Below are positions 18,701-28,035 of a stretch of 58,206 bases of DNA, in pieces. The stretch lies in the IMG/VR virus record IMGVR_UViG_3300017744_005100, positions 1-58,206 of that record, one strand, 5' to 3'. Origin of the DNA: a virus. Below the pieces are notes generated by a model, which worked only from the letters and a program-made list of their open reading frames with translations, was not told where the DNA came from and did no database searches. Position 1 is the first letter of the stretch. Every line of letters begins with the position of its first letter. Position numbers and translations under genes: made by a program.

Positions 18701-21700
18701 AAAAATAAATACTTGCTGATGTAGGCTGTTCAACACCTGTATAGGCTGTTGGAGCTAGTATCAAATTACTATTTTCAGTTATTTCATAGTGATATCCGTG
18801 AGAGCCTATTTTGCTTGCTGGTGTAGAATAGTAGGCAAAATTAATAATTTGGTTTTCTTCATCACCCCTTAGAGCCCCACTAAAAAATGTGATTCCATAT
18901 GAGCTTGTGTTGATACTATTTGCAGCATATCCATATAAACCATCCATAGATAGTTCTGGATCTGCTGATGTGTTAATCCACCAGTATCCAAAATCTTTCT
19001 TTGGGATTTGGTAATTGAAGAAGCCATTATCTTCAAAGGAACCGGTAAATTTAGTTCCAGGGGCACTTTCTTTGATTCTGTTGACCCTGTTCCTTTGTAC
19101 CTTGTGATATGAAGCTGTCACTGTAGAACCAGACTGGTAACCACCAAAAGCACTTGGCTTAGCCAAAAAGTCGTTTAAGCTGTTAACGGGGTCTCTATTT
19201 CTAAATGGTAGTGCATTGTAAGGGCTTAATTCTGCCGCTTCAACATCTAGGAAGCCTTCACTCAATGTAGCCACTTCGCCAGGGGCTGAGAAGCGGTTAA
19301 CTATAACAGTCTTATTAAATGTGCCATTAGACAATGATCGGTTTGGCAGTTCGAAATCAAGAACACCAGAAACAGCAGTTGATTCAGATTCTGTAATATC
19401 AAAGCCGTTTTGTTGTACAAAGGCAAAGTTGTTTTGTCTTCTACCATTAGTCATAACAACTTGATAATTTTTATCAAAGTTGCCTAAAGTTTTAGAGCCT
19501 GTGGTGGTAGCAATATTTTTAACATTGTAAACTCTCTTAATGGTTTCGTCTCTAGAGAATTTAACTCTTGGAATATTAAAATCATAAGTTGTAGCTGCAT
19601 CGTCTGATCTTGGATTGTGTATTGTGGTCACTTCGCCAGTTGTTGCTGTAACCTTAAACAACTCTGGGCGATCGTCAGTTTCTGCAACCTCTATGTGCCG
19701 ATGTTTATATCCACCAACATGTTGCTCTGTAAAGGGACCTTGTAACGGTTCCTGTGTGCTATAAAATATGTCTGTGTGGTGTCCGTTAAGCACTGCACCG
19801 ACACCACCTGAAAAGAATCCTGCACCTGCGGATTGCTCTGCAAATTTTAATGGTAAATTATTTTGAACTAAATTGACACTTTCAACATCAGAAGTTGTGT
19901 TTGTGATACCAACATTGTATGTTGTAAAATTCTTTGTTATATCGCTTGAAATATTTGGAGTTTCAGTCCGTGTCAAGGTAATTGTGTTTTTGGCTTCTTC
20001 AGTTTGAATTATTGGTAATATTACATTGCCATCTCTAGTAGATGCATCATCCGGTCCAATAGTGTTGCTTAAAATATTGCCTTTTACTTTAGCACCTCTA
20101 GTAATATCAATATGCTTTTCTCTTTGATATGTTGAATGGATAGATGCTCTTGATTTTAATGGTGGGTCGGTACTGTATACATCCAGGTCTTCCCTGTCTC
20201 TTTTTGCTCTAAGCTTGTAGAATGCATTTTGCCCATCTGTATCAACAGCATTTTCGTTTCTTTTATTTTCATATCTGTTTAGATAAGTTTCAATATTTCT
20301 TTCAGAAACTGGATTTTTAGATCCTTTAAATTTTGGGAAGTCTCTTCTTCTTGTTTCTAGTGCGAAAGTACTCCCTTGAACATGTGTATTGAAGTTTTTA
20401 AATGATTCAATAAAATCTTCACCCACCACATCTTTCGGCTTTACATCGGTAGAAGCATCTTCATAGTAGCTTTCGTATGGGGCAATTGGATTCGCAACAC
20501 CTGGAGAATGACCAGATACTGTTTTATTACCAATTTTGTTTTGAGTGTCGATTTTTCTACCAGGAGGCAAAATCCTACTTACATGGCTTCTTTCAAATAA
20601 ATGATTTTCAATTACTGTTCTTACTCTTTCTGATGCATTGGCAGAAGCTGGCATTAAATTGAAGAGAACACTTTCAATCGCACTATCTAAAAATTTATAA
20701 AGTTGAACATACTTTTCTAAATCGGGCTCGTTTTCCACTCTCTCAAAAAAGTTTTGTCGAGCTAACCTCATTTCTTTATGAAATACTTGATGATCAACAA
20801 TTGGAGAACCAATCATGGAAGCATAATCAAGTACACCAGCAAATGTTTTTAGCATCTCTCTTGAAATGGTATCATACATACTTGCTTCTAAAGAGAAAAA
20901 ATATTTAACTGGTCTTGCATCAATAAAGAATTTATCATCATCTCTTGCAAGAATCTCAATCATGTTATCAGTATTAAGATTCTCTGGTATTTGCTGTGTC
21001 ATTATATTCAAATACTGAATATCTTTGACATCTGAGGATACTGGGAATCCCTTGCCTTCAGCAGTGTGTTGAATGCCAACTATTTTTGAATAATTTTCTG
21101 CTGGATACTTTGTAGTAAAAGTCAGAGAACCTGAAGATAAGTCTGGTACTACAAATTCTCCTGAACTGTCCGATGAAGTCACCTGATTAAAGGCAAGGTT
21201 CATTGCTAAAGAATCAAACTTAGGAATAAAGATTGTGTCTAAATTATTTCCTCTAAAACTAAATGAGTTTTTATAAGGTCTTGCTCTACCAAAAGAGGTA
21301 ACATCTCTTGAATGTGATTTTAGTTCATCATCCTCTAAGTAATCTGCCCATGCCAGAACAGATAACAATTTCATATTAGCTCTATGAGTTAAAGACCCTG
21401 TAATATTTTCTTTTTCAGCACCAGCATAAATTCTCTTATCGGCACCTGTGAAGCCTGTTCCTTGTGCTGATGTTAAGGCTGAATTTAACGAAAAGGAATT
21501 TTGTAAAACATCTTGAATGTAGTTATATCCATTAAATTCTAGTGTCCATGGACCGGAGCCAGAAACAACTGTGAATGGATCTAAGTCGTATTTTACACGA
21601 ACTGATAAGCTCCATCTTGAATTATCATACACATCATAGAACCTATCTGATTCTAACAGTACTCCTAAAGATGAACTTAGTTGAAACTTTGCTGTATTAT

Positions 21701-23843
21701 CATCTTTTACAACCCTGACACTAATATTAGCAAGGTCTGGTGATGGCACAGTGGTTGAGTTTGCATCTTGAGCTTGTCTTATTCCAAAAATTGACGCAGT
21801 TACAATGGCTGGTTCAGTAAGTTGCACTGAGTCATGGTATGTTGGTGGTATTTTTGGAAAAATAGCATTACTTTCCACTGTAAATGGTAAATAAATGTCG
21901 TCTGTTGATCCTGAAATAAATGGTGCGGTGTCTGCATTGCCTGCTTCAGCAAAGTTATAAATAACACCTTGTGTGTTCTGATTGTCTGCAAATGGAGTTA
22001 AATCCAAAGAATCAAACTTTATTGAACTGTTTTTATAATCGTCCTTAATAAAGTATTCTGCCTTGTCTGCATATACATTAAAGTTAAATAAATCATCATC
22101 AATGCCATAGCATCTTAATAAGTTTCTAACTGATTTTATAGTACCCTTTGATTTGTTAATATAATTTAAGTTGTTATAAATATTTTTGTAGATAAGATTC
22201 TTAATTTCATTTAATTTATCTTCAAATTTTCTCTTGTCATCTTGATCTAAAATTGTTTCCAAGACCCTCTTATCAATAAACATCTCTGGAATATCAAATC
22301 CTAAAGAGGTTAAGAGTCTTCTATTGTGTGGGTTCGCTGCAACACTGTTATTGTCTTGATACTCAGCTTCGTGAAACTTTACCATCTGAGTGATCTGCAA
22401 GTATAAGCTATCTAAATAGCTGCCCAGTACTTGCAACAGGTTCTGTATCTCGCCGCCTTGATTTAAATCTTCATCCATCATCCACAAGGGAATAGAGTCT
22501 TGTAAACTACCAACATTCTCTGCATCATACTGTGTGCCAGATGCTTCTAAGTTGCTAGACAATGCGTCAACATCGGGATGTATTGAATAGATGATTGGAT
22601 CACCTTTTTCCGCTCCAACACCTGACTGTACAATAGCGGATCCAGTGTCGCGACTATTTGAAACATAGCCAGTCCAGACTCCATTAGCTAGGCGACCTGA
22701 ATAGTCTAAAACTGTTGAATCTGTTGACAATGCTCCTGTTTTGCCTTCATTAAATTTGAAGTAACAAGCCAGTTTTAATGGGTTGTCGTTATTAACCTTG
22801 TTAGTATCAGTATTTCCGCCACCATTTACAACACTAAAGTAATTTCTACCAATCTCTTGAGCATTTCTTGGCTCTTGCCAAAATCTAAATTCATCCAGCG
22901 AACCAGATAATTTACCAAAACCAGCGGGGGTTGCTGGGAGAATATTGTAAAAGTCACCTCCTAGAGCACCGACTGTAAGCTTCAAAGAGCCTGTTTGAGC
23001 AACATTTACACTTGTTGCTGTTGTACTATTGACAAACTCACCATCAAGATATAAATTGGCTGTGTAGGTAGACCCAGTGTAACCATATACAATTGCATAG
23101 TGATGCCAATCGGTATCACTAGTTCCTAGCCCAGTTGACAAATTTAAAATAAAGGTGTCTGAGGGGTTGTTGTAATAAGAAATAAGATTACTAGTCCCAG
23201 CCGATGATATCATGTAGGCACCGAAAGCGGAACCAGATGGTTCTACAGTGCCACGAATATCAAATATTGCTTCTGAACCGCCTGCAACACCAAAAGATCC
23301 TTTTTTTAACCAAAACTCAACTGTAAAACCTTCTGTAAAGTCTAGTCTAAAGCTTTGTTGTTGGCTAGATGTTGTATTCCAAATTTGATCTTTCTGATAA
23401 CCAAATGCTGTAATATGTTCTGGCAAACTTGAAGAGTAAAAGCCAACAGAATTGGTACCATCGTTAGTTCCCCACCCATCAGGTGAAAACACTGCAAAAC
23501 CAGTTGATTTTGGATAATCAACATCTAAAATATGTCGTTCTAGTTGTGTTATTTCATTTCTAAATGCAATTTTTTCTGCATTAGAACCATCGTATGGATA
23601 CTGATTATAAATGCGTTTAATCGCATCTTCATAATATTTCTTAGCTGATCCATATTTTACAAAGCTGCTGGCTGAAGCATAGTTTAAGTCTGGTTGGATT
23701 AAAGAGTCTTCAATCCTTATTTGCTTAACTTCTTCACTAGATTCTATGTCCTGCCTAAATTCATCGAGACTTTTTTTATTAGCACCTCTAAATTGTTGTG
23801 ACTGGGACTTTTGTTTTGAAAATAAATCTTTAATCGACATCAT
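15741..23843 (-). CDS. Giant (2700-residue) baseplate/tail protein with LamG-like domain
   Basis: This is the largest gene in the window. Residues about 1-110 are helical and charged. Residues about 165-335 form a laminin-G/concanavalin-A-like beta-sandwich, recognised by FTVEFWLKKGSF, DWHHYAIVYG, ANLYLDGEFV and GSLDEFRFWQEPRN. Helical segments follow (about 450-600, DKRKFEDKLNEIKNLIYKN), then a long Ser/Thr/Gly/Asn-rich body. LamG domains usually bind sugars or proteins, so it may contact host glycans or anchor a receptor-binding protein. It follows the gp6-like and DNRLRE-like genes, in the general position where T4 has gp7, but I see no sequence link to gp7. The first ATG (23843) overlaps the previous stop; a second ATG is the next codon. 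Confidence 0.8.
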   Translation of the reverse strand: MMSIKDLFSKQKSQSQQFRGANKKSLDEFRQDIESSEEVKQIRIEDSLIQPDLNYASASSFVKYGSAKKYYEDAIKRIYNQYPYDGSNAEKIAFRNEITQLERHILDVDYPKSTGFAVFSPDGWGTNDGTNSVGFYSSSLPEHITAFGYQKDQIWNTTSSQQQSFRLDFTEGFTVEFWLKKGSFGVAGGSEAIFDIRGTVEPSGSAFGAYMISSAGTSNLISYYNNPSDTFILNLSTGLGTSDTDWHHYAIVYGYTGSTYTANLYLDGEFVNSTTATSVNVAQTGSLKLTVGALGGDFYNILPATPAGFGKLSGSLDEFRFWQEPRNAQEIGRNYFSVVNGGGNTDTNKVNNDNPLKLACYFKFNEGKTGALSTDSTVLDYSGRLANGVWTGYVSNSRDTGSAIVQSGVGAEKGDPIIYSIHPDVDALSSNLEASGTQYDAENVGSLQDSIPLWMMDEDLNQGGEIQNLLQVLGSYLDSLYLQITQMVKFHEAEYQDNNSVAANPHNRRLLTSLGFDIPEMFIDKRVLETILDQDDKRKFEDKLNEIKNLIYKNIYNNLNYINKSKGTIKSVRNLLRCYGIDDDLFNFNVYADKAEYFIKDDYKNSSIKFDSLDLTPFADNQNTQGVIYNFAEAGNADTAPFISGSTDDIYLPFTVESNAIFPKIPPTYHDSVQLTEPAIVTASIFGIRQAQDANSTTVPSPDLANISVRVVKDDNTAKFQLSSSLGVLLESDRFYDVYDNSRWSLSVRVKYDLDPFTVVSGSGPWTLEFNGYNYIQDVLQNSFSLNSALTSAQGTGFTGADKRIYAGAEKENITGSLTHRANMKLLSVLAWADYLEDDELKSHSRDVTSFGRARPYKNSFSFRGNNLDTIFIPKFDSLAMNLAFNQVTSSDSSGEFVVPDLSSGSLTFTTKYPAENYSKIVGIQHTAEGKGFPVSSDVKDIQYLNIMTQQIPENLNTDNMIEILARDDDKFFIDARPVKYFFSLEASMYDTISREMLKTFAGVLDYASMIGSPIVDHQVFHKEMRLARQNFFERVENEPDLEKYVQLYKFLDSAIESVLFNLMPASANASERVRTVIENHLFERSHVSRILPPGRKIDTQNKIGNKTVSGHSPGVANPIAPYESYYEDASTDVKPKDVVGEDFIESFKNFNTHVQGSTFALETRRRDFPKFKGSKNPVSERNIETYLNRYENKRNENAVDTDGQNAFYKLRAKRDREDLDVYSTDPPLKSRASIHSTYQREKHIDITRGAKVKGNILSNTIGPDDASTRDGNVILPIIQTEEAKNTITLTRTETPNISSDITKNFTTYNVGITNTTSDVESVNLVQNNLPLKFAEQSAGAGFFSGGVGAVLNGHHTDIFYSTQEPLQGPFTEQHVGGYKHRHIEVAETDDRPELFKVTATTGEVTTIHNPRSDDAATTYDFNIPRVKFSRDETIKRVYNVKNIATTTGSKTLGNFDKNYQVVMTNGRRQNNFAFVQQNGFDITESESTAVSGVLDFELPNRSLSNGTFNKTVIVNRFSAPGEVATLSEGFLDVEAAELSPYNALPFRNRDPVNSLNDFLAKPSAFGGYQSGSTVTASYHKVQRNRVNRIKESAPGTKFTGSFEDNGFFNYQIPKKDFGYWWINTSADPELSMDGLYGYAANSINTSSYGITFFSGALRGDEENQIINFAYYSTPASKIGSHGYHYEITENSNLILAPTAYTGVEQPTSASIYFLNINGPYGYPSFKQGRTGEHPIARSIKENNVIIASTAADEMRVVHSPVSSKYKPMLHLLKSMEKFGGVPTEKDLILTYPFASEYDFYGNYYDTVNDDLRNPYPSKNFKILDKRDSLFYNISSLYTGKSTIENVNNIKLISLFYSETIYPKETNAYLSKVRDRNTFIFNWRDSLDDRVAKLNGSQEGGGFQSYSLWSMDVDGDNIGDSTKRGELVNRDQDTATQGGSIGDLNVRFGRYYLSGSTGFVNITSSLPRNTVHFGTVDSAQQGPFDDNYSIWNSELRTIAKDHSIIPEYRISEYVESVVDAGRDLLNDNYQSLSLTGSQSTENNNVFLETFAHSDDIPAIEIVREIQQRDAKTISLKISAAKKLLPYDGFYPSQRTLQLSTLFSQSVQPDATLAGSVASFQTLNNVVFSRLTYGSIRAGTAIDSANWVNGPLVTGGEIEDANNQKWNRIPFEAIIDPASYLNPSSLIVENDYENTFNSTASVGYIDSNYGLAASNFYAGVVDTFIEDSVLTSIKSKPESEWKFTQGNFDNYSLDIVVSKKSNFSNHDDPSANGYPYAVHSCYYQSILSTTGGGLDWVGLENEEIRRTNGYVQPNASWAYNEAIVNINFDYNSFRTAVTDRDPTLNDIMFYSTKTYKNKQMDDADLTLAKGFGTSSVNSSSPFMTIEAGVDLFVSNNIGQWTPTLRWECPTHNYVSVTALYPDGTSGGDGDAITDVNRGVWHQYSTDTNSGLKLFARGPETSAARTTGSLATAVGFEIEQKVVSQLSKSAELKEFLIVIPFVTNECQEETFFHYPIDQFERAYSNIDKDNRGSLSTMLATQRELILPPRLNYMDARDASAHRLEQDEYGQILPPFAMYIFEVTENLSQEDLSKWWQGVLPSAGTKVAMEQFNINHKIEEGEIISPSVLNNDIFGGKLPKEMRFKIFKAKYRRNFTYDDIKNKSIYGTEPNNPVLGYNYPHDFYSLIEMAKVDIGLEYDGDEE

Positions 23844-25296
23844 TTACCCTAAACTTAAATTTAGCTCTCTGTTCTGAGTATTCGCCTACTAGATTAAATA
23901 GGAAGGTAAGTTGATAACTGTACCCACTTTGTAGCATACTCATATCTAAATCAAAATAATTACCAGAGACATCATAAGATAGTTGGGTATATGATTCATT
24001 TCCACTTCCGGTACCATAAGAAATAACTTCAAAGTTGTCTACCACTCTGTTTAATTTGTAGTATGCTTTTTCTATTGGAGTTGTTTCAATTTGTGTTTGT
24101 GCCACAGTGTAAAGGTTTGGATTCCAATTCTTTGGACGAACATAAAGTCTAAAGTTAGCAACTTCATCTGTTGAGTAGGTTGTTTTAAGATTTGTAATGT
24201 TTACTACCCAATCTTTAATTGGATAATTTGCTGCACTCTCTAGCGGTTTAACTGTAATAGCCGAGCCGGTAAAAAGCTCTTCAGTGTCTGAGTCGTCAGA
24301 CCAAACAGGGTATACGGTTGTAATCGAAGAAGAATTAAAAGCAATGCTCGCACTATAAATGCCTGTTGAAACTTTATTGGCTCCGGCTCTATCAAGACCA
24401 TCTGTGGGCACATCTCCACCGGCTGGTAATGGGAGTCCAGATCCGACTGGTCCAGTAGATCCTGAATATAACCTTACAAGCGGGTTGCCCAATGGAAGAT
24501 CAACTAACTGTCCCCTAATATAATTGTACAAGTACAAAGTGTTTAAATTATCGGCAGCGGGTGCTCTTGAACTGCTTAGGTAGAAGTTGGAACTATCATC
24601 AGCCTGATGATCATTGAATCGAGCTTCTAAAACCGGTCTTCTATGAAAAAACTCACTTCCACGAGCAAAGAACTTTTTAGTGTAGTAAGATTCTGTCGCT
24701 TGTTCTTGGCTTGAAGTTAGAAAAACACCAAAGCCATAACTTCCTGTGACTCCTTTTAGCCACTCTTCAACAATCGTAGTTACATTTAAGTTTAAATCTT
24801 CAGTACCGCCATCAAAAGACTGAGATGCATGCATATCTGGAGTGTCCCCTGATCCGGTTAAATAATCACCACCTTGGACTGACCAAATTGTTGATGAGTT
24901 GGCTTTCTCCCAATTTGATTCACCAAGATCGGTGTAATTGTTCATATCTAATCCAGTGCCCTCATTCCACGATTGTGAAATTGCGGCGACAGTCAAAGTA
25001 AAATCTCTCGGTGTTGACTCAACATGTTCAGCGTCATACATGCGAAGGTAAAAATCAACTGAGCCTGAAGCCGGGATAGTACCTGCCGTTCTTGCTGCGG
25101 CGACGGCTGTTGTGTCGAATTCTACTAGGACCCTAGATAACTCGCTAGAAGCTGATGTGGCTTGCCCATAGATGCTAAACACTTCTAAAATGTCAGCAGC
25201 ACCCATGTTTGATCCTGTACCACGGGTTGTTAAACCTTCTTTGAAAGCATTTGTTATTGTATTGTCTTTGGTGGCAAAGAATCTTTTAATAGCCAT
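23830..25296 (-). CDS. DNRLRE-domain structural protein, likely carbohydrate-binding
   Basis: This 488-residue protein has, at about residues 40-230, a pattern typical of DNRLRE-type (carbohydrate-binding-module-like) beta sandwiches. It shows SRVLVEFD near the start, then LRMYDAEHVES, SWNEGTG, SNWEKANSS, a strand with ITTIVEEWL-like spacing (TTIVEEWLKG), and GFGVFLTSS before RRPVLEARF. The C-terminal half is beta-rich with a motif DWVVNITNLK and ends FKFRVNDVD. Such domains are found on cell-surface and phage-tail proteins and often bind polysaccharide. The start overlaps the stop of the gp6-like gene by one base. Its place between the baseplate wedge gene and the LamG-containing giant suggests the two make one sugar-contacting device, which is inference. 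Confidence 0.68.
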   Translation of the reverse strand: MAIKRFFATKDNTITNAFKEGLTTRGTGSNMGAADILEVFSIYGQATSASSELSRVLVEFDTTAVAAARTAGTIPASGSVDFYLRMYDAEHVESTPRDFTLTVAAISQSWNEGTGLDMNNYTDLGESNWEKANSSTIWSVQGGDYLTGSGDTPDMHASQSFDGGTEDLNLNVTTIVEEWLKGVTGSYGFGVFLTSSQEQATESYYTKKFFARGSEFFHRRPVLEARFNDHQADDSSNFYLSSSRAPAADNLNTLYLYNYIRGQLVDLPLGNPLVRLYSGSTGPVGSGLPLPAGGDVPTDGLDRAGANKVSTGIYSASIAFNSSSITTVYPVWSDDSDTEELFTGSAITVKPLESAANYPIKDWVVNITNLKTTYSTDEVANFRLYVRPKNWNPNLYTVAQTQIETTPIEKAYYKLNRVVDNFEVISYGTGSGNESYTQLSYDVSGNYFDLDMSMLQSGYSYQLTFLFNLVGEYSEQRAKFKFRVNDVD

Positions 25297-27086
25297 TATC
25301 TAATTTCTCCAACAATATCAGAATCTAAATTTTTAATTTCAAAAATTAAATTTTCTGGTATTCTAACTAGTCTTTCGTCCGCTGTTGTATTTGAATCAAT
25401 GTCGTACTGAACACTGCTGTATCCTGCACCAAACTTTCTTACAATCTGTACATTCTTTGTGTCAACAACACCATCAACATCATTTAAAGTTGAGTAGATG
25501 TCAGAGATGTAAATTGGCTCTCCTAAATTAAATTTAGTTGTATATTTTTGTTTTAGTGCATCAATCGCATCATTCAAGACTAATGTAAAATCTTTTTCAA
25601 GTTCACCAACTAATTCAAAATTAATGCCAATATTAACAATGCCTGCATCCAAAATGTCAATTGAATCATTAATCATTTTATAGTGATTTAGCCATTGCTT
25701 AACATTTTCTTTTAAAGAGTCGGAAGCATTAGCTAAGTTGCCATTTTGATTTTCTGCGATTACATACAAGTTTAAGTTTCTTTTAGAACTGTTTGAATCT
25801 TGTGAAATGTTTGCTCTTTTAATAGCACCAAACTTGGAAGGCATTCTGTACAATATTGCTAAGTAATCTTGTTTTGTAACTGCTCTATTTTGTGCAGCAT
25901 AATTATCAATTGCACGAACTTTAATTTCATCTGCTGTTGGGGCGGCAATGTTGCCAACAATAGCTTCTTCATTGTCAACCTCAAAAGCTGAAATTTGTTG
26001 CAAAGCAGTTGTATTAGCGATATCGCTCTGCCTAAATTCAACGATCGCATTTACGACACTATTAACGGAGCTTACGGCTGCATTAACAGTTGAGGAACTA
26101 TTTTTTCTGTAGCTAACTGTTAAAGTGGTATTAACTGGTACAATACCCAATTTTTCTGTTTTAAGGATTTGTGATGGATCAAAACTAGTATCAGAGAAAA
26201 ACTGTTTTCCATTTAATTGTAGTGCTGCTGCTGTTGGGTCTGGGAATGATTTATTTTCAATCTCAGTCTCTGAACCAAAGCCAAACTGAAGATGAGTGTC
26301 TCCTTCAATATTTTGTTCCATGACAAATCTTCTTGGAACATACATGTCTCTAACAACATATGGTACAGTCTCTGAGTCGTCTCCGAGGTTTCTGATGGAC
26401 CTGAAAACAGTATTCTGTGAAAGGTATTCAACTTCGTAGTATTCGTTACCATCGGAGTCTACTACACTTGTAATCTCAGAAATGTTTGTGTCATCAACTT
26501 TTAGTTTTAAAAATCTCTCAAAATCGCCAACTACGATTGTATCTTGTGATAATTCTCCAGAGACAATTGTTCCATATGCCTTGTAGGCAAAGCTAGTTGG
26601 AGTACCATTTGCATCTACGGCTGCAACTTTAATCTGTGTGTTGGCATCTGCAAAGTCAACATCATCTGCTAGTGTGTAGGCTGAGCCATTATCTGATGAT
26701 AGTAGCGAACCAGCCTTTAAAATTGGAACATAATCTGTATTTGGTCCTGTGCCTGCATCGTTTGCTGGAACTGAAACATAGAAAGCAGCTTGACCGGTTG
26801 CGACGGGAGTGGTGCCAAATTTATATCCAAGTTGTTTTGCAATCTTAAAAATACTATCTTCTAGGATAGCTGAATCCATCAATGTTTCGTTAGTTTGAAA
26901 GTCTACATAGAAAGACATAATATCACCTATGTATGCAATCATGTCAATCATCATGGCACCAAAGGATGCATCATTAAAATCCTTATAAGTGTTTGGATAA
27001 TAAATTTTTGCATAATTGATAAGGTCCTGCTTGATTGAAGCAAAATCTCTATTTGTGTAATTAATTGGCGGCTTTACCGTTGGCAT
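25296..27086 (-). CDS. Baseplate wedge protein, gp6/Baseplate_J-like
   Basis: This 596-residue protein has the start typical of gp6/baseplate-J proteins: YTNRDFASIKQDLINYAK, then DASFGAMMIDMIAYIGDIMSFYVD and a following helix with QTNETLMDSAILEDSI. The middle part carries the usual KQDYLAILYRMPSKFGAIKRA segment, and the end has ALKQKYTTKFNLGEPIYISDIYS. T4 gp6 forms the inner ring of the baseplate and triggers sheath contraction. It is directly downstream of the gp25-like gene, which in contractile tails contacts the gp6 family in the wedge core. The start overlaps the gp25 stop (TAATG). Confidence 0.9.
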   Translation of the reverse strand: MPTVKPPINYTNRDFASIKQDLINYAKIYYPNTYKDFNDASFGAMMIDMIAYIGDIMSFYVDFQTNETLMDSAILEDSIFKIAKQLGYKFGTTPVATGQAAFYVSVPANDAGTGPNTDYVPILKAGSLLSSDNGSAYTLADDVDFADANTQIKVAAVDANGTPTSFAYKAYGTIVSGELSQDTIVVGDFERFLKLKVDDTNISEITSVVDSDGNEYYEVEYLSQNTVFRSIRNLGDDSETVPYVVRDMYVPRRFVMEQNIEGDTHLQFGFGSETEIENKSFPDPTAAALQLNGKQFFSDTSFDPSQILKTEKLGIVPVNTTLTVSYRKNSSSTVNAAVSSVNSVVNAIVEFRQSDIANTTALQQISAFEVDNEEAIVGNIAAPTADEIKVRAIDNYAAQNRAVTKQDYLAILYRMPSKFGAIKRANISQDSNSSKRNLNLYVIAENQNGNLANASDSLKENVKQWLNHYKMINDSIDILDAGIVNIGINFELVGELEKDFTLVLNDAIDALKQKYTTKFNLGEPIYISDIYSTLNDVDGVVDTKNVQIVRKFGAGYSSVQYDIDSNTTADERLVRIPENLIFEIKNLDSDIVGEIR

Positions 27087-27475
27087 TATTCTGTCTCTCC
27101 GTTCAAGTTAATGAGGATGTTATCATTAAAATTTAGTGGTGTAATGTAGTAGTTTATAGCTATGCTTATTAAATTTGAATCAATATTTGAATCATCAAAC
27201 CTGACACTTCGAACTTTTATAAATGGCAGGTAGGCTTTTGCCTGTTCTATTACTCTAGATTTAAATCTGTCTTTTACATCTGATGTGTAGTTTTCAAATA
27301 AAAGACCAAAGGCACCACAACCAAAGTTTGGATCCATTATTCTTTCACCGGGTGTTGTTAAAACTAAATTTTTAAAATTTTGCTTTACAGTAGAAGCAAG
27401 ATCCTTTGTTAATCCATAAGGACCATCTTGTTTAGTAACTCTCAATGGTAGTTTAACGGATATTCCTATCGCCAT
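27086..27475 (-). CDS. Baseplate wedge protein, gp25/GPW-like
   Basis: This 129-residue protein carries the GPW/gp25 core: VKQNFKNLVLTTPGERIMDP followed by NFGCGAFGLLFENY, then a helix and the segment KVRSVRFDD. The T4 gp25 family sits at the core of the baseplate wedge and starts sheath assembly. The length is usual for the family. It lies two bases after the 185-residue gene and is coupled to the gp6-like gene after it, the same pairing as in many contractile phages and tailocins. Confidence 0.92.
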   Translation of the reverse strand: MAIGISVKLPLRVTKQDGPYGLTKDLASTVKQNFKNLVLTTPGERIMDPNFGCGAFGLLFENYTSDVKDRFKSRVIEQAKAYLPFIKVRSVRFDDSNIDSNLISIAINYYITPLNFNDNILINLNGETE

Positions 27476-27477
27476 TT

Positions 27478-28035
27478 TTAATCTTCCTCGTTAAAATTAA
27501 TTAGACTCTTAAGTGTATTATCTAAGATATCGTTTTGTGCTATAATAGGAATATCTTCATTATCACTCCAGAATTTTAGAGGATCAAATGTAAAATAATC
27601 GCGGATTCCATTCAAAATGAAGTATATATCAAACAATGAATCGCCTTCTGGGTATTCAAATATATAGCCTAATGGTTCTTCTGGTATATCCTGAAAATAA
27701 TTGTCTAAAACTTTTGCAAACACTGACTCAAAAGAAGAATTGGCTTCTTGTACAATTAATTCCTCAGACTTTGTGGTAAAATCATAGTTTGTTTGCTCTG
27801 TAAACAATGAACAAATCAAATATTCTTCATATATCTTGACATCTTTTAAGCTAGTTTTGAATTCAATAAACAATATGTTTCTAAAAGCATCTTTAATTTT
27901 ATCTGGTAATATTTGAGATTTAAAAATATTTCCAAAGGTAGGGTTCAAAATAAAATAACTTGCAAAGAACAGCTTAATTCTTTGTTCAACTATGTTTGCT
28001 GTATTTGTCTCTACAAACTGGCTAAATCCTATCAT
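27478..28035 (-). CDS. Putative baseplate protein, function unknown
   Basis: This 185-residue acidic protein has no motif I can name with confidence. It is mostly helical by eye (NIVEQRIKLFFASYFI, DAFRNILFIEFKTSLKD) and ends in acidic residues. Its start overlaps the stop of the 1444-residue gene (ATGA), and its stop is two bases before the gp25-like start. T4 has a small wedge protein of about this size, gp53, and position would suit it. I see no sequence evidence for that, so it remains a guess. Confidence 0.6.
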   Translation of the reverse strand: MIGFSQFVETNTANIVEQRIKLFFASYFILNPTFGNIFKSQILPDKIKDAFRNILFIEFKTSLKDVKIYEEYLICSLFTEQTNYDFTTKSEELIVQEANSSFESVFAKVLDNYFQDIPEEPLGYIFEYPEGDSLFDIYFILNGIRDYFTFDPLKFWSDNEDIPIIAQNDILDNTLKSLINFNEED

